Assembly (NCBI RefSeq): GCF_000718015.1
Contig: NZ_JODY01000014.1
Coordinates: 1-64,000, forward strand
DNA: 64,000 nucleotides
Reading direction: 5' to 3'
Origin: Streptomyces catenulae
GTDB taxonomy: Bacteria > Actinomycetota > Actinomycetes > Streptomycetales > Streptomycetaceae
Positions 9,132-17,192 of the stretch are shown here, piece after piece. Numbering within the stretch: position 1 is the first letter of the stretch; each line of letters starts with the position of its first letter. The notes beneath the pieces are model-generated. The model was not told where the DNA came from, did no database searches, and saw nothing but the letters and a program-made list of their open reading frames with translations. The position numbers and the translations under genes are program-made.

Positions 9132-11072
9132 ATGGCCGGCGGCGAAGCTGCGTGTCCGGAGAACGGTGTGCTGCGGCGGATCGCGGCGGTTCCCGGTGGA
9201 CCGTCGGATCCAGGCGGGCCGTCGGGGCTGCGGTTACGGGTGCTGGGGCACATCTCCGCGCAGCGGGGCGCCGCCGAGCTGGCGCTGGGGCCGCGTCGGC
9301 ACCGGGCGCTGCTGGCGCTGCTGGCGCTCAGGCCCGGTCGGGTGGTGCCCACCGGGATCCTCGTCGAGGAGTTGTGGGGCGGTGCCTCGCCGCGGCGGCC
9401 GGTCGCCACGCTGCAGACGTACGTCTGTCATCTGCGGCGCGCGCTGCAGGCCGCCGCCGGGGATCGGGATCCGGCGCTGTTGCGGTACCGGGCGCCGGGC
9501 TATGTGCTGCAGCTCTCGTCGGAGCAGGTGGACGCGCACCGTTTCGAGGGCCTGGTGAGGTCGGGGTGCCGGTTGTTGGACCGGCAGCATGCGCGCAGTG
9601 CGCGTGATCTTCTGATCGAGGCGTTGTCGCTGTGGAACGGGGAGCCCTACCAGGAGTTCGAGGACCTTCCGGTGCTGGCCGACGAGTCCGCCAGGCTGGA
9701 GCAGGTCCGCCTCACGGCCGTGGAGTCGCTCGCCCGGGCCCGGTTGGTGCTCGGTGAGGCCGCCACGGTGGCCGCGGAGCTGATGCCGGAGGCCCGCCGT
9801 TACCCGATGCGGGAGCATCTGATCGGTCATCTGATGACGGCGCTGTCGGAGATCGGGTGCCGGGCCGAGGCGTTACGCGTCTACGAGCAGACCTGTGCGT
9901 ATCTGGCCGAGGAGTTCGGGGTGGGCGCCAGCAGCGAGCTGAAGGTCGTCCATGCGGCTCTTCTCCGGCAGGAGCTGCGGAGCCGCACCGCCCGGGCCGC
10001 CGCTCCCCCGCCGGAGCCGCAGCGTCACGGCGCGGCGCCCGCGGCCCCGTCGCGGGTCCGCCCGGAGCACGGGCGGGCGCTTCCGGAGCGGGAGCCGGTC
10101 CGGAGCGGGCCGGTGGGCCGGTCGCGGGCGGGTGGGCCGTCCGCGGGGCGGGCGAGGGCGCTCCAGGACGCGGCGGCGTACGAGGTCTCGGGCGGGTTGC
10201 GGGTGGCGATGTTGCAGTCGGTCAGTCTCGGGGGGATGCCGGCCGCGCTGCGTGATCTGCACCGTGAGCGGCCCGACATCCGGCTGGTCCTGAGCGAGTA
10301 TCCGAACACCGAGGAGCTGCACACCGCGTTGGAGCGCCGGGAGGTGGATCTCGCCGTCGGCCCGTTGCCGCGGGACTGGCCGCATCCGGTGCATCTGGTG
10401 GGGACCGAGGAGTTCGTCATCGTCCTGCCGCCGGACGATCCCACGGATCTGAGGTCCGGTGCGCGGGTGCCGTTCTCCGCCCTGCACGACCGCGAGTGGG
10501 TCCGTCTCTCGCCGCGGAACGGCCATGCCCGTTTCCTCGACGAGAGCTGTGCCGCGGCGGGCTTCCGGCCCGGGACCGCGATCTACACCGAGCAGAGCGT
10601 CACCGCTTCGCTGCTGGCCCTGTCCGGTCTCGGTCCGGCGCTGATTCCGGCGCATCTGCTGCCGCCGCACTTCCCCGGGCGGGTCGTCCTGCCCGACCCG
10701 CCCGTCCGCCGCACCTTGGCCGCCTACTCGTACGAGCGTCCGGACGAGGTGACCCGCGCCTTCATCGAGAGGCTGGTGTCGGGCGCCCGGCTGGCGTCCG
10801 CGGGGCGGGTGGCGTGCGCCCGCGGGGAGGACGGCCGTGGTGTGTCAGCCGATCGCCTGGGCGAGGCGTTCCACGAGGCGGGTGAGTACGTCGGGGGTGG
10901 TGGCGAAGTTGAGCCGGGCGCATCCTCTGCCGGGCGGGCCGCAGTCGGCTCCGTCGACCACGGTGATACCGGCCCGGCGGGCGAGGAGTTCCGCCAGCCC
11001 GTCCTCCTGTCCCCGGAGCCGCGGCAGACCGCGCAGGTCCAGCCAGGCCAGGAAGGTGCCTTCGGGTGGTAG
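9132..11072 (+). CDS. SARP-LysR fusion transcriptional regulator
   Basis: A 646-residue regulator with an unusual composition. Residues about 33-130 form the OmpR-like winged helix of SARPs, about 135-285 the bacterial transcriptional activation domain, about 286-350 a Pro/Arg-rich linker, and about 353-550 a LysR-type substrate-binding domain (starting near GGLRVAMLQSVSLGG and including VDLAVGPLP). A ligand could therefore gate a SARP-type activator. Residues after about 550 are low-complexity. The last 228 bases lie antisense over the 3' end of the aminotransferase gene because no stop occurs earlier in this frame. Two in-frame TTA codons (residues 35 and 248) predict dependence on the bldA leucyl-tRNA. 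The ATG at 9132 follows AAGGGAG at 8 bases. It is the best candidate pathway activator of the adjacent NRPS cluster. Confidence 0.88.
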   Translation: MAGGEAACPENGVLRRIAAVPGGPSDPGGPSGLRLRVLGHISAQRGAAELALGPRRHRALLALLALRPGRVVPTGILVEELWGGASPRRPVATLQTYVCHLRRALQAAAGDRDPALLRYRAPGYVLQLSSEQVDAHRFEGLVRSGCRLLDRQHARSARDLLIEALSLWNGEPYQEFEDLPVLADESARLEQVRLTAVESLARARLVLGEAATVAAELMPEARRYPMREHLIGHLMTALSEIGCRAEALRVYEQTCAYLAEEFGVGASSELKVVHAALLRQELRSRTARAAAPPPEPQRHGAAPAAPSRVRPEHGRALPEREPVRSGPVGRSRAGGPSAGRARALQDAAAYEVSGGLRVAMLQSVSLGGMPAALRDLHRERPDIRLVLSEYPNTEELHTALERREVDLAVGPLPRDWPHPVHLVGTEEFVIVLPPDDPTDLRSGARVPFSALHDREWVRLSPRNGHARFLDESCAAAGFRPGTAIYTEQSVTASLLALSGLGPALIPAHLLPPHFPGRVVLPDPPVRRTLAAYSYERPDEVTRAFIERLVSGARLASAGRVACARGEDGRGVSADRLGEAFHEAGEYVGGGGEVEPGASSAGRAAVGSVDHGDTGPAGEEFRQPVLLSPEPRQTAQVQPGQEGAFGW

Positions 11073-12008
11073 GTGGTCCACCTCGGGCAGGTGGGTGGCG
11101 AGGAGTGCGGCGAGCAGGTGCCGGTTGGCGTCCAGCCGGGCGAGCACGGTCTCCAGCCAGGGGCGGCCGGAGCGGTAGGCGGCTGCCGCGGCCACCGCGC
11201 CGAGGGTGGCGGTGCCGTCGGTGGCCAGCCGACCGAGGCGGGGCCACCGTTCCCGGTCGGGGTCGTTGGTGAGCAGCAGCTGCGCGCATTTGAGCCCTGC
11301 CAGGTTCCAGCCCTTGGAGGCGGAGGTGGCGGTGAGGGTGTGCCGTGCGGCCTCCGGGGAGACGGACGCGTACGGGATGTGCCGGTGGCCGGGGTAGACC
11401 AGGGGGGCGTGCACCTCGTCGGCGAAGACCCGTCCGCCGTGGCGGCGGACCACGGCGTCGACGGCCAGCAGGTGGTCCCGGGTCATGACCGTGCCGAGCG
11501 GGTTGTGCGGGTTGCAGAGCACCAGCAGGTGGCCGCCCGCGGCGAAGGCGCGGTCGAGCGAGTCCAGGTCGTGGACGTAGCCGTGCCCGGAGCGGACGAG
11601 GTCGACCCGGACGATCTCGCGGCCCAGCAGCCGGGGCACGGTGAGGAACGGGTTGTACGCCGGCATCGGGACGATCACGGGTGAGCCGGGGCGGGAGAAG
11701 TGGGCGATGGCCACGTGCAGGGCGCGGATCACGTCGGGCAGCAGGTGGACGTCCTCGGGCGCCACCCGCCAGCCGTAGCGCTCGTACTGCCAGTCGGCGC
11801 AGGCGGCTGCGGCGTCGGCCGCCAGTGAGGGGGTGAGGTAGCCGAGCCGGTCGCGGTCCACGGCGGTGCGCAGTGCGGCGGTCACGGTCGGCGCGGTGCC
11901 GAAGTCCATCTCGGCGGCGCAGGCTCCGATCCCGCCGACGCCTGCGGTCTCCCATTTGAGCCGGTCCAGTGCGCCCGGGGCGGGGGCGGAGCCGAGCGGG
12001 CCGCTCAT
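10845..12008 (-). CDS. PatB/MalY-type PLP aminotransferase or C-S lyase
   Basis: A 387-residue fold-type I PLP enzyme of the aminotransferase class I/II group, closest in layout to MalY/PatB (cystathionine beta-lyase) proteins. The AEMDFGTAP N-terminal motif is typical of that subgroup. The cofactor-binding CNPHNPLG, the VFADEVHAPL Asp and the Schiff-base lysine in SASKGWNLAG (Lys232) are intact. It could cleave a C-S bond or transaminate an amino-acid precursor. Its ATG overlaps the stop of the GFA-domain gene by 4 bases, and it is the last gene of a three-gene operon divergent from the NRPS operon. Its 3' end is overlapped antisense by the SARP-LysR gene over 228 bases. Confidence 0.88.
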   Translation of the reverse strand: MSGPLGSAPAPGALDRLKWETAGVGGIGACAAEMDFGTAPTVTAALRTAVDRDRLGYLTPSLAADAAAACADWQYERYGWRVAPEDVHLLPDVIRALHVAIAHFSRPGSPVIVPMPAYNPFLTVPRLLGREIVRVDLVRSGHGYVHDLDSLDRAFAAGGHLLVLCNPHNPLGTVMTRDHLLAVDAVVRRHGGRVFADEVHAPLVYPGHRHIPYASVSPEAARHTLTATSASKGWNLAGLKCAQLLLTNDPDRERWPRLGRLATDGTATLGAVAAAAAYRSGRPWLETVLARLDANRHLLAALLATHLPEVDHLPPEGTFLAWLDLRGLPRLRGQEDGLAELLARRAGITVVDGADCGPPGRGCARLNFATTPDVLTRLVERLAQAIG

Positions 12009-12433
12009 TCGCTGAGGATGTGCTGTCCGGCGGCCATGCTCGCTTCCCAGTTCTGCCCGTCGAACTCGACGTACTCGATGTGCGTGGCGGGTGCGAGGTC
12101 CAGGCAGCGGGCGTTGACGCTGAAGAATCCGGTGGGGTGGGAGCGCGGGCGGTAGAAGGGCATGATGCCGCAGACCGCGCAGAAGGTGTGGTCCGCGACG
12201 CAGTTCCCGAAGCGGTAGGGCTTGAGATACTGCTGTCCCCGGTGGAGGGTGAACCGCTCCTCGGGGACCATGAGTTCCTGGTGGCCCGACTTGTAGCAGA
12301 TCCCGCAGTTGCACAGGGTGAGTGTCAGGTTCCGGCTGGCGCGGGCCTCGAACCGTACTCCGCCGCAGTGGCAGGAGCCCTCGTACCGGACCCGTTCGAT
12401 GGTGTCGTCGGTGGGGGGCGTCGGGTCAGCCAT
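12005..12433 (-). CDS. GFA/CENP-V zinc-domain protein
   Basis: A 142-residue protein of the GFA (glutathione-dependent formaldehyde-activating) / CENP-V superfamily. The zinc-binding cysteines are in place: CHCG, CNCGIC and CAVCG. The family includes enzymes acting on small thiol adducts or aldehydes, but many members are uncharacterised. It overlaps the dioxygenase gene upstream by 8 bases and the aminotransferase gene downstream by 4, so the three should be made together. With a C-S lyase-like enzyme, an OsmC protein and a cystathionine-synthase-like enzyme nearby, a role in handling a thiol or thioether intermediate is plausible. That is inference. Confidence 0.85.
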   Translation of the reverse strand: MADPTPPTDDTIERVRYEGSCHCGGVRFEARASRNLTLTLCNCGICYKSGHQELMVPEERFTLHRGQQYLKPYRFGNCVADHTFCAVCGIMPFYRPRSHPTGFFSVNARCLDLAPATHIEYVEFDGQNWEASMAAGQHILSE

Positions 12434-13355
12434 GACACCGCACCCCGGTCGGCTCGTCGTCGAAGGTGGGCAGGTCCGCGGACATCGGCAGGCCGGTGTG
12501 CGGGTGCATCGAGTCGTGGTGGTGGGAGATGTGGCCCGCGGCGGCCGGTTTGCGGGTGAAGAAGATCAGCATGTCGCGGGTGGAGGTGCGGCCGGGGTCG
12601 GCGGCGGTGACGGGCGAGACGCTGTGTTTGCGTTCGTGGTCGACCACGAGCAGCGTGTCGAGGAACCGGCTGTGCCGGACCCGGCCCACCACCAGCGCGG
12701 GGTCGGTCTCGTGCCAGCGGGCGCCGTTGGCCTCCCGGATGTCGTGGAGGTAGGTCACGGCGCTGTCCTCGGTCATGTTGGTGCTGTCCAGGAGCGTGGT
12801 CATGGTGTGGTCCACGCCGTCGCTGTGGACGCCCTCCAGCGCCGGTTCGCCCAGCAGCCCGGCGTCGGTGACCGTCCTGAGGTTGAACAGGGTGCAGATC
12901 CAGTCGGGCGAGCCGTAGTCGAGCAGCGGGCGGTGGGCCGTCGCCACTCCCCCGATGACCAGGGACTTGAAGGCCAGCAGCGCCTGGAAGGCGGTGTTGA
13001 GCTGGAGGTCGTCCCGTACCTCCTCGAAGACCCGTAGTTCGCCGGAGTCGTGGCGGACGAAGTCCTCCTCCTTCGACAGGACGAAGGGCTGGAACTCCAG
13101 TCGGGTGGCCCGGCGGGCCACCGGGTCGAGCCGGAACCGGCCGTTCTGGGATTTGCGGAAGGGGAGCGTCGGATCGCTGCGCAGTCCGTCGCCGACGTGC
13201 GCCAGCCGTTCCAGGTCGGCTCCGGACGCCCCCAGCGCGCGGAGAATTCCCGCCAGCTGTGCGCCCTCGACGAATACGGACCGGTCGCGTACGTACCGGT
13301 GTTTTATCTCCCTGATTTCCGCGGAAACGGCCGGGGTGATTTCCGAGGTTTCCAT
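12426..13355 (-). CDS. 2-oxoglutarate/Fe(II) amino-acid dioxygenase (IDO/BsmA-like)
   Basis: A 309-residue protein of the 2OG-Fe dioxygenase family that includes Bacillus L-isoleucine 4-hydroxylase and BsmA. The facial triad is readable: His177 and Asp179 in EGVHSDGVDH, and a distal His244 in ERKHSVSP. Arg260 is a candidate 2-oxoglutarate anchor. Known relatives hydroxylate free aliphatic amino acids, so it may prepare a hydroxylated building block for the NRPS. It is the first gene of the minus-strand operon, and a near-consensus promoter lies 50-80 bases upstream. The ATG at 13353-13355 was chosen because the N-terminus (METSEITPAV) aligns naturally with the domain start. Confidence 0.87.
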   Translation of the reverse strand: METSEITPAVSAEIREIKHRYVRDRSVFVEGAQLAGILRALGASGADLERLAHVGDGLRSDPTLPFRKSQNGRFRLDPVARRATRLEFQPFVLSKEEDFVRHDSGELRVFEEVRDDLQLNTAFQALLAFKSLVIGGVATAHRPLLDYGSPDWICTLFNLRTVTDAGLLGEPALEGVHSDGVDHTMTTLLDSTNMTEDSAVTYLHDIREANGARWHETDPALVVGRVRHSRFLDTLLVVDHERKHSVSPVTAADPGRTSTRDMLIFFTRKPAAAGHISHHHDSMHPHTGLPMSADLPTFDDEPTGVRCHG

Positions 13356-13403
13356 GCAGCCTCCTCGCGAATGGGTGCGGACTGTGCCTCTTCCCCGCAG
13401 GGA

Positions 13404-13433
13404 AAGTTAGGGGCGCTCCGGCCGGGGTGTCAA
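13404..13433 (-). promoter_or_regulatory. Sigma-70-type promoter of the dioxygenase operon
   Basis: On the minus strand, a perfect TTGACA -35 (13428-13433) and TAACTT -10 (13404-13409) are spaced by 18 bases. Transcription would start near 13397, giving a leader of about 40 bases before the ATG at 13355. Confidence 0.65.
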
Positions 13434-13481
13434 ACATTCATTCCTTCCCGAGCCGTGCGGGGCCCGGATTTCTCTTGGGCA

Positions 13482-13536
13482 TTGACGGTGCGTTGACACC
13501 GCGTTGACATTTCATCAGCGCCGGGTCCCCTACATT
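13482..13536 (+). promoter_or_regulatory. SARP-type direct repeats and promoter of the NRPS operon
   Basis: TTGAC occurs three times at 13482, 13493 and 13504, exactly 11 bp apart, on one face of the helix. The last two copies extend to GTTGACA. Direct heptamer repeats with 4-bp spacers are the established recognition pattern of SARP activators. A TACATT -10 follows at 13531-13536. The spacing from the last repeat (21 bp) is too long for an ordinary sigma-70 promoter, which is consistent with activator-dependent transcription. The site lies between the divergent operons, 60-115 bases before the GTG of the first NRPS-operon gene. Confidence 0.65.
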
Positions 13537-13594
13537 TTTCCGAGGCAGCGGGGCAACGCCGTTCCGGACCACCTGGACTTCACCTGGGAGACAC

Positions 13595-14911
13595 GTGACG
13601 AAAGAAACCCGCACGGCGATCGGCTTCGAGGAAGGCCGCTCCAGCGAGGCGAAATGGTTCAACGACCTCACCCGGTCGCGTTTCGCGGGGCCCGTGACCC
13701 CGCACCACCGGGTCCTGTCGCGCTCGGTCTCCCCGGAGACCCTCGCCGTACACGCCGGGACCTACGAGGACCCTGTCACCGGAGCCGTCGGCACGCCGGT
13801 CTTCCAGACCAGCACCTTCCTGCTGGACGAGGCCAGTTACACGGCCTTCTCCGACGGGACCTCACGCGACGTGCCCATCTACACCCGCTACGGGAACCCC
13901 TCCCAGTGGTCGGTCCAGGAGAAGATCGCCGCCCTGGAGGGCAGCCGCAGCGCCCTGGTGACCTCGTCCGGTATGAGCGCCATCGCCAGCACCGTCTACG
14001 CGCTCACCAACGCCGGAAGCCACATCATCTCCGCCTACGACGCCTACGGCGGGACCTACAACCTGCTGCGTGAGGACATGCCGTCGGCCGGCCGGGAGGT
14101 CACCTTCGTCGACCCCACCGATCTGGCGGCGATCGAGGCGGCGGTCCGTCCCGAGACGCAGCTGCTGCTCTTCGAGACGCTGACCAACCCCCTGCTCAAG
14201 GCTCCGGCGATCCGGCGGATCGCGGAGATCGCCAAGCGGGCCAACGCCCTGCTGGTGGTGGACAACACCTTCCTGACGCCGGTGAACATGCGGCCGCTGG
14301 ATCTGGGTGCCGACGTGGTCGTGCACAGCGCGACCAAGTACCTGGGCGGGCACAGCGATCTGACCGCCGGTGCCGTCGTCGGGCGGCGGAAGTTCCTCGA
14401 CCGGATCTGGGCGCAGGCGCTGCGGTTCGGCGGCACCCTGGAGCCCCTCACCGCGTTCCTGCTCGAACGCGGTCTGAAAACGCTGCCGCTGCGGATGCGG
14501 GCGCACAACGAGAACGCCCGGGAGATCGCCCGTCATCTGGCCGGTCACCCGGAAATCGTCGCGGTCCACCATCCCGAGATCGGCGGCGGCCGTTACGCGG
14601 ATCTGGAGAGCGCGGACTATTCGGGGTACGGCGGAATGGTCAGTTTCGAGGTGCGGGGCGGGGATGAGGCCGCACTGTCCTTCATGAAGAGACTCGACAT
14701 TCCTTATGTCGCCACCAGTCTCGGCGGTGTCGAATCTCTGGTGAGTATGCCCGGAAACACCTCGCACAGTTCGCTCACCGCGCGCCAGCGGACGCAGATC
14801 GGAATCCATCCCGGACTGATCAGGTTTTCGGCGGGAATCGAGAACCCCCGGGATCTGATCCGCGATCTGGACCATGCGCTCGGCGCGCCGGAAGAGGAGG
14901 GCAGGCGATGA
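13595..14911 (+). CDS. Cystathionine gamma-synthase/lyase-like PLP enzyme
   Basis: A 438-residue member of the Cys/Met metabolism PLP family. The Tyr-rich cofactor motif PIYTRYGNPS, the NTFLTP segment and the Schiff-base lysine in HSATKYLGGHSD (Lys248) are all present. The C-terminal SLGGVESLVSMP motif is also typical. The N-terminus is extended by about 40 residues over the usual family length. Family members catalyse gamma-replacement, gamma-elimination or C-C bond formation through vinylglycine-type intermediates, so in a biosynthetic operon it may build an unusual amino acid. It starts at GTG 13595 after GGGAG and is the first gene of the 13-gene operon. The next gene overlaps it by 4 bases. 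Confidence 0.9.
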   Translation: MTKETRTAIGFEEGRSSEAKWFNDLTRSRFAGPVTPHHRVLSRSVSPETLAVHAGTYEDPVTGAVGTPVFQTSTFLLDEASYTAFSDGTSRDVPIYTRYGNPSQWSVQEKIAALEGSRSALVTSSGMSAIASTVYALTNAGSHIISAYDAYGGTYNLLREDMPSAGREVTFVDPTDLAAIEAAVRPETQLLLFETLTNPLLKAPAIRRIAEIAKRANALLVVDNTFLTPVNMRPLDLGADVVVHSATKYLGGHSDLTAGAVVGRRKFLDRIWAQALRFGGTLEPLTAFLLERGLKTLPLRMRAHNENAREIARHLAGHPEIVAVHHPEIGGGRYADLESADYSGYGGMVSFEVRGGDEAALSFMKRLDIPYVATSLGGVESLVSMPGNTSHSSLTARQRTQIGIHPGLIRFSAGIENPRDLIRDLDHALGAPEEEGRR

Positions 14912-15921
14912 GGAACAGCTTCAACACCGCCGGATTCAGTGAAGTGGTGCACGAGATCCGCAACGATCCCGCCGAGGCCGACTTCTGGTACACGGCGAAG
15001 GCGCGGTCGTCGCCGTCGCGGGGTCTGTCCGTGGACATCGGTCCGGCGCTGTTCGGCACGATCAAGTCCGCGCGCAGCTTCCGGGTCGAGGTCGGGGACC
15101 CCGCCGACGGCCCGTGCGCGGACGCCCCGCTGCCGCTGCACCTCGCGCTGACCGGTATCGCCTCCTGCGCGCTGACCACGCTGGTCGGCGGCGGCAGTTC
15201 GCAGAACGTCGTGTTCGACAGCGCCGACATGGAGCTGACCTGCCGGGACGGGGCGTACGAGACGCGGGTCGCGGTGGGCGGTGTCCCGGAGGACAAGGTC
15301 GTGGCCGATCTGCTCGACCAGGTCGAGCAGTTCAGCCCGAACTACCGGACCCTGACCCAGCACGTCCCGGTGGCCCTGGGCTTCGGCTCCCGGCCGCTTC
15401 CGGGTGCCGACGGCGCGGAGGTCGCCGCCGGGCGGACCGTGGCCTGCCGGGTGCGGTGGATCAGCGGCACCCAGTTGCTCTCCCGTCCGCTGGGCGAGGG
15501 GTGCGGGCCGGATCTGCGGGTCGACGCGCCCAAGCAGCTCACCGGCGTCGACTGGGGGCCCAACCCGCAGGAGTACCTGCTGATGGGGCTCGCCGCCGAT
15601 GTGGCCGCGCAGTTGGGGCGGCTCAGCCGGGCGGACGGCCGGTATCTCACCTGGGAGGTGTCCGCCACCGGCCGGGAGGACATCGGCGGGCTGTTGCAGG
15701 CCGATCCCGCGGCCGTCGTCCACCTCCAGGACGTCGCCTGCGCCGTCGCGCCGCCCCGGGGCGCCAAGGCGGCTTCCGAGAGCGAGCTGACGGAGCTGGT
15801 GCGTACCGCCTTCGCCCACTCGGAGGTGCGTGACCTCATCAGCCGGGCCCGGAGCGCGGGTCTGGCGTGGCAGCCGCAGGCGGACACCCCGGTGCCGTCG
15901 CAGGAACCGGGCTGCGCATGA
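14908..15921 (+). CDS. Tandem OsmC-like protein
   Basis: A 337-residue protein that appears to contain two OsmC-type halves. The N-terminal half has PLHLALTGIASCALTTL, matching the OsmC helix with its peroxidatic Cys. The C-terminal half has PNPQEYLLMGLAADVAAQL, where the equivalent Cys is lost. OsmC proteins are thiol-dependent peroxidases and normally about 140 residues, so this is a double-length form with one apparently inactive half. It is translationally coupled to the PLP enzyme before it and the N-hydroxylase after it (4-base overlaps). A redox role on a thiol, persulfide or hydroperoxide intermediate is possible. Assignment rests on motif similarity seen by eye. Confidence 0.6.
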   Translation: MRNSFNTAGFSEVVHEIRNDPAEADFWYTAKARSSPSRGLSVDIGPALFGTIKSARSFRVEVGDPADGPCADAPLPLHLALTGIASCALTTLVGGGSSQNVVFDSADMELTCRDGAYETRVAVGGVPEDKVVADLLDQVEQFSPNYRTLTQHVPVALGFGSRPLPGADGAEVAAGRTVACRVRWISGTQLLSRPLGEGCGPDLRVDAPKQLTGVDWGPNPQEYLLMGLAADVAAQLGRLSRADGRYLTWEVSATGREDIGGLLQADPAAVVHLQDVACAVAPPRGAKAASESELTELVRTAFAHSEVRDLISRARSAGLAWQPQADTPVPSQEPGCA

Positions 15922-17192
15922 GCGACGACCGCCCCACCGACGTCGTCGCCATCGGCTGCGGACCCGCCAACCTCAGCCTGGCCGCGCTGGCCGCGCCCCT
16001 GGAGGAGCTGCGCGTCACCGCGCTGGAGGCGCGCAGTTCGGTCGCCTGGCACCCGGGGCTGCTCTGGAGCGGCTCGCGTCTGCAGGTCAGCGGGGTGAAG
16101 GATCTCGTCAGCCTGGTCGACCCGCGCAGCCGCTTCAGCTTCCTGAACTACCTCCACGAGCAGGGGCGGCTCTACCGCCATCTGATCGCCGGTCACGACC
16201 ATGTCAGCCGCAAGGAGTTCGATCAGTACTTCACCTGGGCGGCGCATCTGCTGGACGTCCGGATCGGCGAGCGGGTGGAGGCCGTGGAGCACGACGGGGA
16301 CCGCTTCCGGGTCCGCACCCCCCGCGGCGACCGCCGCGCCACCCATCTCGTCCTCGGCGTCGGGCAGACGCCGCGGGTGCCCGACTGCGCCCGCGGCCTC
16401 ACCCACCCCCGGCTGTGGCACGCCGCCGAGCACCTCACCCGGGACGTCCCGCTGGCGGGGCGGGACGTGCTGCTCGTCGGCGGTGGGCAGAGCGCCGCGG
16501 AGGTGGCCCTGGACCTGATGTCCGGCCGGGCCGGGACGCCGCGCCGCCTGACCTGGGCGACCGGCCGCCGCGGTTTCGCGCCGCTGGACGACTCACCGTT
16601 CGCCAACGAGTGGTTCAACCCCCGCTACGTCGAGTACTTCCGCGACCTCCCGGCGGACCGGCGGGCCGCGCTCCTCGACCGGCAGGGCTCCGCCGCCTCC
16701 GGCATCACCCGCGAACTGCTCACCCAGGTCTACAAGCGCCTCTACGAGCTGGACTACCTCACCGACACACCGTTCCGGCACGATCTGCTCGCCGGGACGC
16801 GGCTGGACGGGCTCGTCCGGGACGACGACGGTTTCCGGGCGACCCTGCTCGACACGGTCACCGGCACCCGGCACCGCCACCGCAGCGACATCGTCGTGCT
16901 GGCCACCGGCTACCGGCCGCAACTGCCGTCGTTCATGGAGCCGTTGCGCGACCGGCTCTCCCTCGACGGCGAGGGGTACGCGGTGGCGGCCGACTACCGG
17001 GTGCCCTGGGACGGTCCGGACACCCAGCACATCCATGTGCAGAACGCCGCCCGCGCGACCCACGGCGTCGCCGACCCCAATCTGGGGCTCGCCGCCTGGC
17101 GCTCCGCCGTGATCCTCAACAGCCTCCTCGCCCGCGAGCACTATCCGCTCAAGGCCGACGAGATCGCCCTCGGGCTCGGGAGTCGGCCATGA
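15918..17192 (+). CDS. Lysine/ornithine N-hydroxylating flavin monooxygenase
   Basis: A 424-residue class B flavoprotein of the L-lysine N6 / L-ornithine N5-monooxygenase family. The FAD motif GCGPANLS (residues 13-20), the NADPH motif VGGGQSAAE (about 192-200) and the ATGYRPQ motif near the end are intact. The family oxidises the side-chain amine of Lys, Orn or diamines to the hydroxylamine. Such products become hydroxamates, hydroxylated guanidines or, after further reaction, N-N bonds such as piperazate. No acetyl- or formyl-transferase of siderophore pathways is encoded nearby, and no KtzT-like N-N cyclase was recognised. The ATG at 15918 overlaps the previous stop. It may supply the basic residue predicted for NRPS module 1. 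Confidence 0.9.
   Translation: MSDDRPTDVVAIGCGPANLSLAALAAPLEELRVTALEARSSVAWHPGLLWSGSRLQVSGVKDLVSLVDPRSRFSFLNYLHEQGRLYRHLIAGHDHVSRKEFDQYFTWAAHLLDVRIGERVEAVEHDGDRFRVRTPRGDRRATHLVLGVGQTPRVPDCARGLTHPRLWHAAEHLTRDVPLAGRDVLLVGGGQSAAEVALDLMSGRAGTPRRLTWATGRRGFAPLDDSPFANEWFNPRYVEYFRDLPADRRAALLDRQGSAASGITRELLTQVYKRLYELDYLTDTPFRHDLLAGTRLDGLVRDDDGFRATLLDTVTGTRHRHRSDIVVLATGYRPQLPSFMEPLRDRLSLDGEGYAVAADYRVPWDGPDTQHIHVQNAARATHGVADPNLGLAAWRSAVILNSLLAREHYPLKADEIALGLGSRP

Noticed and set aside
15918..17192. Reading the cluster as a classical hydroxamate siderophore
   Set aside because: An N-hydroxylase is present, but there is no acetyl- or formyl-transferase, no IucA/C synthetase, no siderophore receptor or reductase, and the NRPS does not show the coelichelin-type N-hydroxyornithine code.
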